Positions 10,783-21,379 of a DNA stretch of 64,000 nucleotides are shown here, piece by piece. The stretch's first letter is position 1. Every line of letters begins with the position of its first letter. The DNA comes from Eucommia ulmoides. Taxonomy: Eukaryota; Streptophyta; Magnoliopsida; Garryales; Eucommiaceae. The translations under genes were made by a program, and so were the position numbers. The stretch spans positions 18,206,905 to 18,270,904 of the forward strand of contig CM028335.1 in assembly GCA_016647705.1 (NCBI GenBank). Direction: 5' to 3'. The notes beneath the pieces are model-generated. The model searched no databases. It was not told where the DNA came from and worked only from the letters and a program-made list of their open reading frames with translations.

Positions 10783-11885
10783 ATGACAAAGCGTCGGGTA
10801 TCCAAGCAACCACGAATGGAATAACCTCTGGCTGCCTCAGATTACAATTCTCTCAAATTTGTCTCTAAGTAAGCCGAGGACTATTACAAAAATCATGAAA
10901 GTAAGCATCCTGGCATTCGCCAGAGAGGGTTCGGACCTCTGCATGATCTCCTTGAAGAATTCAGGACCGTCATTAAATAAAGAAGATGGGAACAGTTCTG
11001 TGCTTCACCCCCACTAGGGGAGTTGGCCATCGTACTCGAATACTATGCGAACATTACTGAGGCCACGAGATTTTAGACAAAGGTCCAGAACATTCCAGTT
11101 CTGTTCAGTGCAGACCATTTCAACGAGTTGCTTGGATTGACGGGGCCGAAAGCCTCCAGAGATTTATCCGATGCCGCCACACCGACAATGAGTGTGTGAT
11201 TCAGGCCCTAACAACGGGAAACGCCCAGTGGAAGAACACATGGCAGGGTCAGGCAATCTTCAAGGCGCGGTTTCTGAAATCGATCCCCAAGATTTGGCAT
11301 CAATTTATCTGCGCCAATCTGCTCCCTACCACCTATGTGTCCGATATTTCCAAGGAGCGAGCGTTTATGCTATACGGCATTGATAGAGGGATGCCCGTCA
11401 ACGTCGGTTGGCACATTTATTCTTCAATAATTCATACTGCCAGGACAACGAATGGTGGCCTTCTTTTTCCCTCATTCCTCACCGTTCTCTTTCAACGTGC
11501 CGGAGTTCGTATCACGTCCAAAAGCCCATTTCCACCTATAAAGCCACTCGATCTTTCAATGATTAACAGGTTATGGAAAGGTAGACCAGGTGAAGGAGAA
11601 GAGGGTCAAGAAGAGGAAGAAGCCGATCCTTCAGAGCCACCGACGCCTACAACTCGCCGCGGCCAACTCATCCAGATTTCACGAGATGTCCGTAGTCTCC
11701 AATCCGATATGAGCCAGCTTCAAGCTAATTTTTCTCGGATGGAGAGCTACATGGATAACTACATTCAGCAACAAGATCAAAACCAAAGAGTTTTATTCGA
11801 ACATCTCGGAATCGACATAGCGCGTTATACGCCAGTGCCGACTTCCGAGACTGATGAGCCGCCACCGCCATCTCCTCCACAATGA
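10783..11885 (+). pseudogene. Athila third ORF (env position)
   Basis: From ATG 10783 the frame reads with stops at 10822, 10870, 10978 and 11074, then shifts frame between about 11150 and 11195 and stays open to TGA 11883. Conserved-looking blocks are RRWEQFCASPP...VLEYYAN, FNELLGL, and IWHQFICANLLPTT with GWHIYSSI. This layout resembles the family named putative plant transposon protein that often occupies this slot in Athila elements. The C-terminal third has an acidic Glu/Pro stretch, then a probable coiled coil (DVRSLQSDMSQLQANFSRM). No signal peptide or transmembrane segment is visible, so an envelope role cannot be supported from this copy. Confidence 0.7.
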
Positions 11886-11986
11886 ATAGTAGGAGGTTAG
11901 ACTTGTATGTCTTCCCTCCTAGGTATGTGTCCGCCCCAGTTTTCAATACGTATATTTCTATTCTGCTATTGGGTTCGCTACTTAGG

Positions 11987-13577
11987 CAGTGAGGACATTG
12001 CCTCATTCAAGTTTGGGGGTATATGATATGCAAGCATGTAGTTTTTGTTTTTTTGGGGGAGGGGAATATGAAGGAATGATGAAATGTTTTTGATGTAAAT
12101 GGGACAAAAATTCTTTTTGTGTACAAATTTTTGTTTATAATGATATTAACGTTAAATTTTTGTAAATTTTGAAGTTCTTTTTGTTATACATGTGTAATGT
12201 TTAGCTATGCATGTGTAAGGATCATTAGCATAAGTAATGTTAGTTTGTAGAATTAGAATAGATATATTAATGAATATAGTTGTACGTGCATGCTGAGTTT
12301 TTGAGTTCGTCCGAACTATGTCCCGATGATGAAAATTACCCCCTAAATTGCATATTGAGGTCGGGGGTAATGTCATTCACGTGTGTTTTGTGTGCTTAGC
12401 ATGTCGATTATGTGAAAATTATTTTGATCCTAAATCGCACGATCGCATAAACTCATTGTATAATTAGTTGAACGATTTGACGCCGATTATTCAGTAATAA
12501 GTTCATGACAGAAATGAGGAATCTAGAACTTGACTGGGGGAGGCTTGAGGTGAAATTATAGGTAAGGTAATTTCGGAGGCATGATATAGGCCTTCATTTT
12601 TATCGCTCGAACCATTTGAAACTAACCTAAAAATTTATTCCCTCATTCTCTTGTTGAAACCATAAAATTTTCACTTCTGAACTTGTTTCTATACTTTAAC
12701 CAAGTAAATCTTTCAGAACCATTGTCGCTAGGAATAAAAGTGAAAATTGAGTGAAAACAAGTAGTATTAGATTATGCTAACTTGAAGCAGGCAATCGGGG
12801 TTCAATTTAAATATTTTTGGTTAAGTATAAGAGTATTCACTTGTCAATCCTTTAGTTGTATTTACAAGCCCCTAAAATTGTATAAAATTGAATAAGTTTG
12901 GGGGTGTGTGTCTAAAAAAAAAAAAAAATACACTATGTGAATATAGTGTTTAATTTTGGTTGTTGTGACAAGTGAATACAAGTTTACTTATTCTTGTTCA
13001 GGATAGTATTTTCAAAGATAGGGGGTTATGAGAGAGATATAGCGACAAGCGTTTGTACCTCGGGTATCATTAAAATTTTAACGAGTTTTTATTTCTATGA
13101 TACCCTTGGTCGTTCTCCAAAGCCAAATCATACCCTATTGATCTCGGTGAATGTCCGAACCTACATTAGTAGATAGTTGAGCCCAGTCAAGCATATGGCT
13201 TTCCTGAATGTTTTAACAAGTTTAAGTCATGACCTTATTCATTGAATAATCCAATCCGATGTTTGATTAGTTATATATCCGAGTTCTCACACACACACAT
13301 TTCAATTGGATCTAAAATGATTTTAACTGATATTGAGTGTTGAAATTCTGGAACACCACGTGGTGTGTGTTAATCCTTAACCGAATCTGATTACGGGTTG
13401 TTGAGGGAAGAATAGCATGGTTTTTTTTATTGAACTTAAAACTCACAGGTGTGTACTTCTTATTTGTTAATGATTACTTATTTTTAGTTTAGAAATTAGC
13501 TAATTAGTGTAGTTAGTGTTATTTAGCATTAGGGTGTTTTGCTCGAGGACTAGCAAAATTCCAAGTTTGGGAGTATT
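11987..13577 (+). other. Athila 3' noncoding region and PPT
   Basis: Starts with GAGGACATTG and CAAGTTTGGGGGT (12008), a phrase common downstream of the last ORF in this lineage. The AAGTTTGGGGG motif recurs at 12893, and a variant AAGTTTGGGAGT (13563) lies directly before the 3' LTR, where the polypurine tract must be. An A15 run lies near 12914. No reading frame is supported. Confidence 0.7.
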
Positions 13578-15235
13578 TGATAGGTGTAAAATACCTATCT
13601 AATTCTAAACCGAATTTGCCAGTTTTCGAGTATTTTATTGAAGTTTGAATATCTTTTTTAGTTCTTTTTATTAGTCAGGAGTAGGGACTTAAACAATCGG
13701 CAAACTGAGCGAAATGGTGGAGAAAATGGTAGCCAAAAAGATAAAAAAAAAAAAGAGGTTTCAAAGAACAATGCAAATCCGCCTAGGTAAAGTTCCTAGG
13801 AGGAAATTCATCAGAAAGTTGCAAATGCTGAGAAGTTGAAATCCGCCTAGGCGAAGTTTTCACCGCCTAGGTGAAAATCCGTCAGAAGGTTGATAGCGCT
13901 GAGAAGTTTAAATCCGCCTAGGCGAAGTTTCCACCGCCTAGGTGGAAATTCATCAGAAGGTTGCAAGAGCTGAAGTATTGAAATCCGCCTAAGCGGAAAT
14001 CCGTCAGAACGCTGGAAGTGCTGAACTGCTGGAAGAGCTGAACTGCTGAAAATCCGCCTAAGCGAAGTTTCTACCGCCTAGGCGAAATTCCGTCAGAAAG
14101 AAATAAGAGAAGAAGTTAGTCCTTCGCCTAGGAGAATAAATCATCGCCTAGGAGAAATTCTAACTGACTTAAACTCCGCCTAGGCGAAGATTCTACTGCC
14201 TAGACGGAATTCGTAGAACAGGCTAAAATATCTGTTTAGATATTTTTGAACCCTTAGGCCTATTTATACCTCTTTCCCACGTCTGAAAAGAGGAGTGGAT
14301 AAACCCTAACCCTAGTAGAGAGTTCTTAAGTTATATTTTGAAGATCAAGAAGGAGATTCATCATTCGGACAAAAAAGGATCACTTGCGGATCGATCATTA
14401 GCAACAGTAAACCGTTTCACTTTCAGATTTGATCGTTTCTCTCTTGTTTTTATCTTTGTAATCACTTTTTCATATCTAAGAATGTTGAATCCCTCTTATT
14501 TTATATGGTATATGGCTAAGATCTTGTAGTAGTAGTTAAATGTTACTTTGGTATAGTTGAAATCATGTAATTGCTAAGTTGAATGAATTAATGTTAATTT
14601 AATGTGTTGTTTGTCTAAATTCGATTGTGTTTACCATTATTCTTGATATTATGCTTGTATTGATAAACCAAGAATATGGGGTTGGACACTCGAGAGAGGT
14701 AACCCCAGATTCGGACTAGGGTAAATACAACGTGACGTTCTAACGACCCGGGAGGGCGTTAGAACGTATGGAATCCATGACGTTGGCTAAAGACTCACGC
14801 AACCTAGGGTCGTAAAGGCGTTGAAGGGGACTTCTTCGTTGACACGAAGTCGTGTAATCCCCCGTCTTACACTCGGGAGAGGTAGCGGAGGAGTTATCGA
14901 TACAGAGATTGTCGAAATAGATAGAAAACCATTATAGCTAACTTAATGACGTCGATTATGCATTATGTGAAATAAATTAATACCTACGTAATTAGTGTAA
15001 TTAGAACTAACCTAATAGTTGTCATTTATCTTAGTATATTAAATAGAAAACAAACAAATTATGATTAGTCGAGATAATATGAAACTATTTAAATCACAAT
15101 ACTCAACCGAATTACATGTCATTCCCAGTGGAACGATTTCCGATCTTACAAGATCCATTATATTAAAACTAGACGTCGTATACTTGCGAGTAGTCAATAC
15201 CGTGAGGACGATGGTTGTGAATCCTCACGCATACA
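13578..15235 (+). repeat. 3' LTR of Athila element
   Basis: Matches 2213-3855 along its length, with a short deletion in the first palindrome unit and scattered substitutions. Begins TGATAGGTGT, ends GCATACA, and is followed by the CCTAT target duplication. Confidence 0.95.
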
Positions 15236-15240
15236 CCTAT

Positions 15241-16382
15241 TCCTCACGCTTTAGTATGAAATTTACTATATCGAATTTATTCGTGTAAACGGTCTTACTA
15301 CTTCTTATCGCCATTTCGATATTTTTCATGCGGACACATAACGCTAAATTCAACGATAATGATAACATGTATTTTACATTGAGACAATTTAATGTATATA
15401 TTAAAGAAGTACGAAATTTTACCTTCCCCGAATTTTCCACTAACCGAGAGATTGGAATTATGTTTTTAGTGGGGTGGTTTGTGTAATTTCCCCCCCCCTT
15501 TTTTTTTTTTCCCTTTTTCCTTTTCTTCTTATTTCTTTTTCTTTTTCGTTTCTGCTTCCTGCTCTGTTTCGGTTTGGCGTTCCCGTCGATCTCCTTCCTC
15601 AACGCCGGCTAACTCTCACTCCTCCCGCCGATCTTCACTGCCAACGATCCAAACACACATACACACCTAGAAACTCACACACACACACCCAATCACATAC
15701 CCACAACTAAATATACACCTACCCACTTCTCTGCCAACTTAATTCCACAACCGACGACTACCCTCAATGAACCACCACCAACCCCGTCGATCACCCACTG
15801 ACCAAACTTACCACACACACACATACACAACACACACACGACAAACACGGTGACCCACTGCCGAACGATCACCACCCCAGTCGACCGAACTATCACCGAC
15901 CCTCTCTCTCTTCATTTTTTGTTTCTGTTCTGGGACTCGCCACCCACCGACCTTACTCCGATCACGCCACACATCCACGAAGACGGAACACCCACGACGT
16001 TGAACAGAATACACACCCAAAATCGAAACCCACCTTCTCTCTCTCTAACTCTCCGGCCGGCAACACCCATTATCGGCGACGTCACACAACCAACCTACCG
16101 TCAGAGAAATTTGAACGACGGAAGCACCCAAAACCCACACCGGCGAACTCTCTCTCTCTCTCTCTCTCGCTCATTCTCTCTCTTATTCTTCGCGAATCTT
16201 CTCCTATTTTTCTCGATTGTATGGATTCTTCTCCTTCCTTTTCCTTGTAATCGATTTGAAATGCATGCATTTATATTCATACGCATGAATTTAGTGGTAT
16301 ACTCGTTATCCCTCGCGTTGCCACATCGCTGGTCTCTCTCTGTTTCTGCCTCCGGTTCTCACTGCACACATACACTATATGC

Positions 16383-16446
<64 letters not shown>

Positions 16447-16744
16447 ATAAAAAAAAATAAAAAATCTTTTTGTTAAATTGCTTTTTTTTTCCCCTAATTC
16501 TCTAACTCTCCTTTTTTTAGTTCAAATTAACACTTATAAGTTTCTAAAATTGAAATTTCACCCTTAACATTTTCAATTTTTAGATTTTACTTGACAATTT
16601 GCATTCCAAGTTTAGAATAAATATTTCTATATTTTCAATTTGAGCCAATAACTTTTAATTTAGTTTTTAATTAACATCAATTTTACCCCGAAATTTTCTA
16701 AATGCTCTAACATGAAATTTAAAAGGGCGTATGTGCTAAATCAG
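15241..16744. other. Gene-free, pyrimidine-rich and microsatellite-rich
   Basis: Contains a C/T tract (15489-15545), CA-rich stretches (15650-15845), a TC microsatellite (16150-16168), an AT run leading into about 24 GT repeats (16396-16444), then AT-rich DNA. Open frames here (up to 208 codons) are low-complexity products of these tracts. The C/T-rich block could be a former promoter/5' UTR, but nothing downstream continues it. Confidence 0.6.
16396..16444. repeat. (GT)n microsatellite
   Basis: About 24 GT units preceded by seven AT units. Confidence 0.95.
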
Positions 16745-16759
16745 GGTCTTACACAACCA

Positions 16760-17990
16760 CAATATTGTCCTTCAACTAGGGGCTAAACCAGTTTGTGTAG
16801 GACCATATCGATACCCTTATTTTCAAAAAACTGAGATAGAAAAACTTGTTCATGACATCCTTGTTTCGGGTATCATTCGACCTAGTCAGAGTCCTTTTTC
16901 TTCCCCGATTCTTCTAGTTCATAAACAGGGCGGTAGTTGGCGCCTTTGTGTTGATTATAAACCTTAAATAAAAATACCGTTAAGGCCAAATTTCCTATTC
17001 CGGTTGTGGACAAACTTCTAGATGAATTGCATGGAGCAACTATTTTCAGTAAACTAAACTTGTGTTCGGGGTATCATCAAATTTGAGTTAATCCCGATGA
17101 TGTCCCAAAAACTGCTTTTCGTCCTCATGAAGGCCATTATGAATTTCTCGTAATGTCATTCGGTCTTACTAATGCTCCTTCCACTTTTCAATCTCTCATG
17201 AATCATATTTTTAAACCATTCTTGAGGAAATTTGTGCTTGTTTTCTTTGATGACATTCTTATTTATAGCACCAACATGGAAGAGCATCTGCAACATTTAA
17301 CTGTGGTACTGAAAATTGTAAAACACCATCAGCTTTTTGCAAAAAAAATCAAAGTGTTCTTTTGGGTGTCATGAGATTGAATATCTTGGCCATTTGATCT
17401 CTAAAGATGGAGTCTGGGCTGATCCAAAAAAAAAAATCAAATCTATGGTAAATTAGCCTTTTTCCTTCCACAATTAAATCCTTACGGGGTTTTCTTGGTC
17501 TCACAGGGTATTATCGAAAATTTATCAAAGGATATGGTTCTATCGTTGCGCCTCTAACTTCTCTACTTCTAAAAAATTCTTTTGAATGGACTCCTATAGC
17601 CAAAGAAGCTTTCATTTCCCTTAAGAATGCTATAACCAACCCCCCCTATTTTAATTCTTCTTGACTTTACTAAACCCTTTATTATTCAATGTGATGCTTC
17701 TAGTTGTGGTGTGGGTGCGGTATTAATGAAACAAGGACGACCTATTGCCTTTATGAGTAAGGCCATTCATGGGAAAGCCTTACACTTCTCCACATATGAA
17801 AAGGAGCTTATGGCCTTGGTTCTGACAGTCAAGAAGTGGCGTTCTTATGTTTTGGGGAAAACATTTCGAGTGTAGGCGGACCATCAAAGCCTAAAGTACC
17901 TACTTGAGCAGAAAGTGGGAATACCCATGCAGCAGAAATAGTTAACTAAATTGTTGGGATTTGATTTTCTGGTGGAATACAAGAAAGGGA
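16760..17990 (+). pseudogene. Chromovirus RT/RNase H remnant
   Basis: Readable in pieces across shifting frames: WRLCVDYKP (near 16935-16965), then the clean block 17153-17374 with [12 protein letters not shown] and the catalytic FFDDILIYS (about 17243-17270), then GFLGLTGYYRKFI near 17490-17530. RNase H is marked by IQCDASSCGVGAVLM (about 17685-17730) and a stretch near 17880 in the position of the domain's conserved TDH block (adhqsLKYL). Stops and indels occur at least near 16965, 17085, 17400 and 17875. Confidence 0.85.
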
Positions 17991-18012
17991 AAGATAATTT
18001 GGTCGCGATGCT

Positions 18013-18112
18013 TTGTCAAGAAAATATGAAAATGCAACAGCCATGTTGGTTGCCTTGTCATTCTCTTCGGATAATTGGATTTCAGATTTGAGGAAATCTT
18101 ATTCAGAGGATC

Positions 18113-18148
<36 letters not shown>

Positions 18149-18905
18149 TTTCTGATTTTGCAGGAAAGAATGTTGATGAGACCAAATATAACATGAAAGA
18201 TGGGCTGTTAGTTTACAAGGGAAAGCTATATATTTGTGACTGCATTATTCTCAAGAACTCATTGGTCTACTTATCTTATGGAAGCCCACAGGCCGGCCAC
18301 TTGGGATTCCATAAAACTCTATCTCGGGCTAGAGCTAACTATTATTGGAAGGATATGAAGGCTAACATTAAGCGATTCATTAGGGAGTGTGATGTTTGTC
18401 AACGCAACAAAACCGAAACCACTCTTCCAGCGGGTCTACTCTAACCCTTGCCTATTCCTACAAGGGTATGGTCCGATATCTCCTTAGACTTTATTAAAGG
18501 GCTGCCACTTTCTAGTGGATTTAGTGTGATTTGATCGTGGTCGATAGATTGAGCAAGTATGTGCACTTCATTCCAATTGTGCATCCTTACACAGCCACTA
18601 AAATTGCACAGATTTTTATTGCTAATATCTTTAAATTGCATAGAATGCCTAGCTCTATTGTCAGTGACAGGGATCCCGTATTCACTAGCCTATTTTGTAA
18701 GGAGTTGTTCAAATTGCATGGTACTGAGCTCAAATTTTCATCGGCTTATCATCCTCAAACGGATGGTCAAACGGAGATCGTAAACAAGTGCGTGGAGTAG
18801 TATTTAAGGTGTTTTTCTAGAGAGAAGCCTAAAGATTGGTCTCGGTGGTTGCCTATTTCCGAGTGGTAGTACAATACAAACACTCATGCTTCCACTGAGC
18901 TTTCA
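18013..18905 (+). pseudogene. Chromovirus integrase remnant
   Basis: The block 18013-18444 holds the zinc-binding domain (HLGFHKTLSRARANYYW ... CDVCQRNK). The block 18531-18800 holds the core with VSDRDPVF and HPQTDGQTEIVN; Asp46 and Glu82 of this block are 35 residues apart, as in DD35E. The first catalytic Asp region (ISLDFIKGLP, about 18480-18500) is separated by a frameshift. A 25-base A run (18120-18144) interrupts the linker before the zinc domain and is read as poly-Lys, probably a slippage expansion. Confidence 0.88.
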
Positions 18906-19204
18906 CCATTTGAGGCAATTTACGGATACCCCCCTCCACCTTTGTTGGCTCATTCGCCGGGGACAGCTGCAGTTCAGTTAGTGGACGACACCCTGAAAAG
19001 TCAGGATCAGATTTTACGCCTATTACGTGGAAACTTACAGATGGCCCAAGAAAGGATGAAGCGTTTTGCGGATTTGAAACACACGGAACGAAGTTTTGAA
19101 ATCGGTGGCTAGGTCTACCTTCGTCTCCAACCTTACAAACAACATTCAGTTGTGCAGCGCAAAAATCTGAAGCTTTCACCCAAATTGGCAGTGTTGCTTA
19201 TCGA

Positions 19205-19495
19205 TTGGATCTTCTCTTCACATCCTTCCTTCATCCGATGTTTCACATATCGTGCTTGAAGATGAAGCTGGGAGCGCGAAATGTGCTGGTAACTACGATC
19301 CCTCGGGTGGCGGTTAATGGTGGTCCACAATCTGAGCCTGAGGAAATCTTGCAACGACGCCTCAAGAAGAATAATGGCCGCGCTGTCAGTGAGTTGCTGG
19401 TTAAATGGAAGGGACTAAAGCAAGAAGATGCATCGTGGGTTGAATATCAGAAGCTACAAAAAGACTTCCCTGACCTTGAGGGCAAGGTCTTTTGA
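19205..19495 (+). pseudogene. Integrase tail with chromodomain
   Basis: The final open frame contains FHISCLKMKLG, the usual end of the integrase tail, then a chromodomain at residues 48-91 (ELLVKWKG followed by ASWV and FPDLEGKVF). The aromatic/Trp positions VKWKG and SWVE are kept. This module directs chromovirus insertion toward modified chromatin in other species. Upstream, the integrase tail is shortened: KLSPK jumps to a shifted reading of the RIGSVAYRLDL-like region, showing a small deletion near 19185. The stop is TGA 19493. Confidence 0.88.
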
Positions 19496-19507
19496 TGGGG
19501 GAAGGAT

Positions 19508-19804
19508 TGTCATGTTCCTGTAAGTCCTGTAAGTCAGTTGGTTATAATGGGTGGTTATTGTTATGGGTAGTTACTATTTAGTGGGTGGGTTATGTAGTGA
19601 ATTGTGGGTAGTTATTGTTTATGGGTAGTTAATTGTGTTGGGCAGTTAATTGTGCTAAATTTCTGTAAATCAATGGTCTGATGATTATCTATAAGCTTAT
19701 ATGAGTTGTTATTATGAATAAAAAAGGCATCATAAGTTTATCCAATCCAGTATTTGGAGGTCTTAGCCCCCTCGAAGTGGCTACTTACGTATCTATAGTT
19801 AACA
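19508..19804 (+). repeat. 3' LTR of chromovirus (inferred ends)
   Basis: Starts TGTCATGTTCC immediately after the purine tract and the end of pol. It has internal GGGTAGTTA repeats, a CTATAAGC box near 19690 and AATAAA near 19714. The end TAACA at 19804 is inferred, because the partner LTR is missing. Confidence 0.55.
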
Positions 19805-20710
19805 GGTGCATTACTAGCAGCGAGAAATGTTCGTCTTCATCGACGACGGAAACAACAGTTGGCGAATGGTGGTGGCAATTTCATCTTCGTTCTCTGTCTC
19901 ATTTCCAATTCAATTACTGTCTTTGTCCTTTGCCTCGTTTCCAGTATAAGGGTTCAATTTGCTACGGTTCAATTTTTAAAGGGTTAAGAATTACATTTTT
20001 CATCCTTTGTTTAGTTTTAGTTTTGATTTTTTTATATATATATTTTTCCCCTGAACATTCACAACTATTTAAATAGTAGTGTGAATGTTCATACCAATGT
20101 GTTTTTTTATGAATGTTCCTTGTTGTTTAGTGAACGTTTACACTGATTTTTATTTTTTTTTATTAATGTTTATTGTAATTTGGTGAATGTTCATACCGAT
20201 TTATTTTTGTTGATCTTTTTTCAAAAATTTTTTGGGTGAATGTTCATAACTGATGTAAATATTGTCTCCGTAATTTTTGTGAACATAACAAAAGAACTTA
20301 AAACAGAAGAACGTATGAATATAACAAAATAACATAAAAATAACATAATTTTTTATATAAAAATTATGAACATTAACAACAATACAATCAATATGTTAAC
20401 ATGTATTAAATGTTTAAAAATAGCAAAATATAAATATAAATATTCACGTCTTGTAATGTTTTATAGAATTACATTTTATGTAAATTATAGAAAAACGATG
20501 GTAAAAAAACAACGGACTTTTTTTTAAAAAAAAAAAATCTAAGTACTAAAAATTTTATTATAGTAATTTGAAAATCTATTTTAGGATTTCTATATTTTGT
20601 TAAAACTAAACAATAATTTTTTTTCTAAATCTATTGAGTAAACATACAATTAAATCTATTGAGTTAGCATAGACACAAAATATGAATTTTGTAGTTGGTA
20701 TTATAGTAAG
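19805..20710. other. AT-rich gap with GTGAATGTTCATAC repeats
   Basis: From about 20050 to 20260 the phrase GTGAATGTTCATAC or its complement recurs five to six times at 45-60 bp spacing. The remainder is AT-rich and shows no gene. Confidence 0.55.
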
Positions 20711-20758
20711 GATGTGTTTGGTTGGATGAAAAATGAAAGAAAAAGGAAATGAAATGGA

Positions 20759-20795
<37 letters not shown>

Positions 20796-21066
20796 TTTAA
20801 TTGAATGAAAAATAGAAGGGAAAAGAAAATAGGATAGATAAAAAACAATTTTTGAAATAATTTTTTTTCCTCTCAAATTTGGAAGAAAAATGGTTAAAAG
20901 TATAAAAATTACAATTATACCTTTGGTAATAGATTTTTTTAATTTATTTTTATAATATATGAGAACAAAATAATAAATTGAAGAAAATAATATTTTTTTC
21001 TTAATAATAAATAAAAATATTATCCTCTTATTTTTTTATTTTTTTTATTTTTCCAACCAAACCAAT
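20711..21066. mobile_element. MITE family A, copy 1
   Basis: Ends GTGTTTGGTTGGA and TCCAACCAAAC are inverted repeats. The interior aligns over its whole length with 29719-30098, including TTTTTTTTCCTCTCAAATTTGG and ATTATCCTCT blocks. A 28-30 base A run interrupts it. No coding capacity. Probably a hAT-like or Mutator-like MITE; no target duplication was fixed. Confidence 0.7.
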
Positions 21067-21379
21067 GTTAAGGGTTTATTCAAAATATAAATAACAAAAA
21101 TTAAACATAAATTGATAAAAATTAATAAATATACACTATATAAGATTTAAAAAAATAGAAATGGTACAACTTGGCGCTGAGCTGAGAGAGAAACAAAATT
21201 TCGTACATTCACAGCCCATAAAAACAAAATATTTTGCTCATTCAAACACCAAACGGAGATTTTCTTAAACCAATGTAGTAACTATGAAAAAAAAAAAAAA
21301 CTATCAAAAGGGATTTTGTCCCAACTAAATCAATCTTACGTAGTCAATGGGGAGATTCACTACTACCTTTTCTTATATC
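21067..21379 (-). other. 3' flank of the GT17 gene
   Basis: AT-rich; the 3' UTR of the minus-strand gene should lie here. No canonical AATAAA was seen close to the stop codon, so the cleavage site is unknown. Confidence 0.4.

Larger units (their letters stand above)
2213..15235 (+). mobile_element. Full-length Athila-type Ty3 LTR retrotransposon
   Basis: A 13,023-bp element bounded by LTRs of 1643 and 1658 bp that begin TG and end CA. It is flanked by an exact 5-bp target duplication CCTAT (2208-2212 and 15236-15240). In order it contains the 5' LTR, a tRNA-Asp primer site, gag, protease, reverse transcriptase/RNase H, integrase, a repeat-rich spacer, a third ORF, a long 3' noncoding region and the 3' LTR. 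The DLGA protease motif, FMDDF reverse transcriptase motif, tRNA-Asp primer, long LTRs and extra ORF after pol together indicate the Athila lineage. Nearly every coding block has in-frame stops, so it is non-autonomous today. The last 915 bp of the two LTRs differ at about 49 positions by hand alignment (about 5.4%). Confidence 0.95.
16745..19804 (+). mobile_element. 5'-truncated chromodomain Ty3 element (Reina-like)
   Basis: Coding similarity starts abruptly just before the reverse transcriptase domain (GPYRYPYFQK...SGIIRPSQSPFSSP, about 16800-16910). It continues through RT, RNase H, integrase and a C-terminal chromodomain, then a purine tract GATGGGGGAAGGA and an LTR beginning TGTCATG. Gag, protease, primer site and 5' LTR are absent. 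The order and the chromodomain identify a plant chromovirus, and the short C-terminal tail suggests Reina. Several frameshifts and stops make it dead. Confidence 0.85.

Noticed and set aside
15850-16476. 208-codon plus-strand frame
   Set aside because: Composed of CA/CT/GT simple repeats with no domain; ends in poly-Cys/Val from the GT microsatellite.
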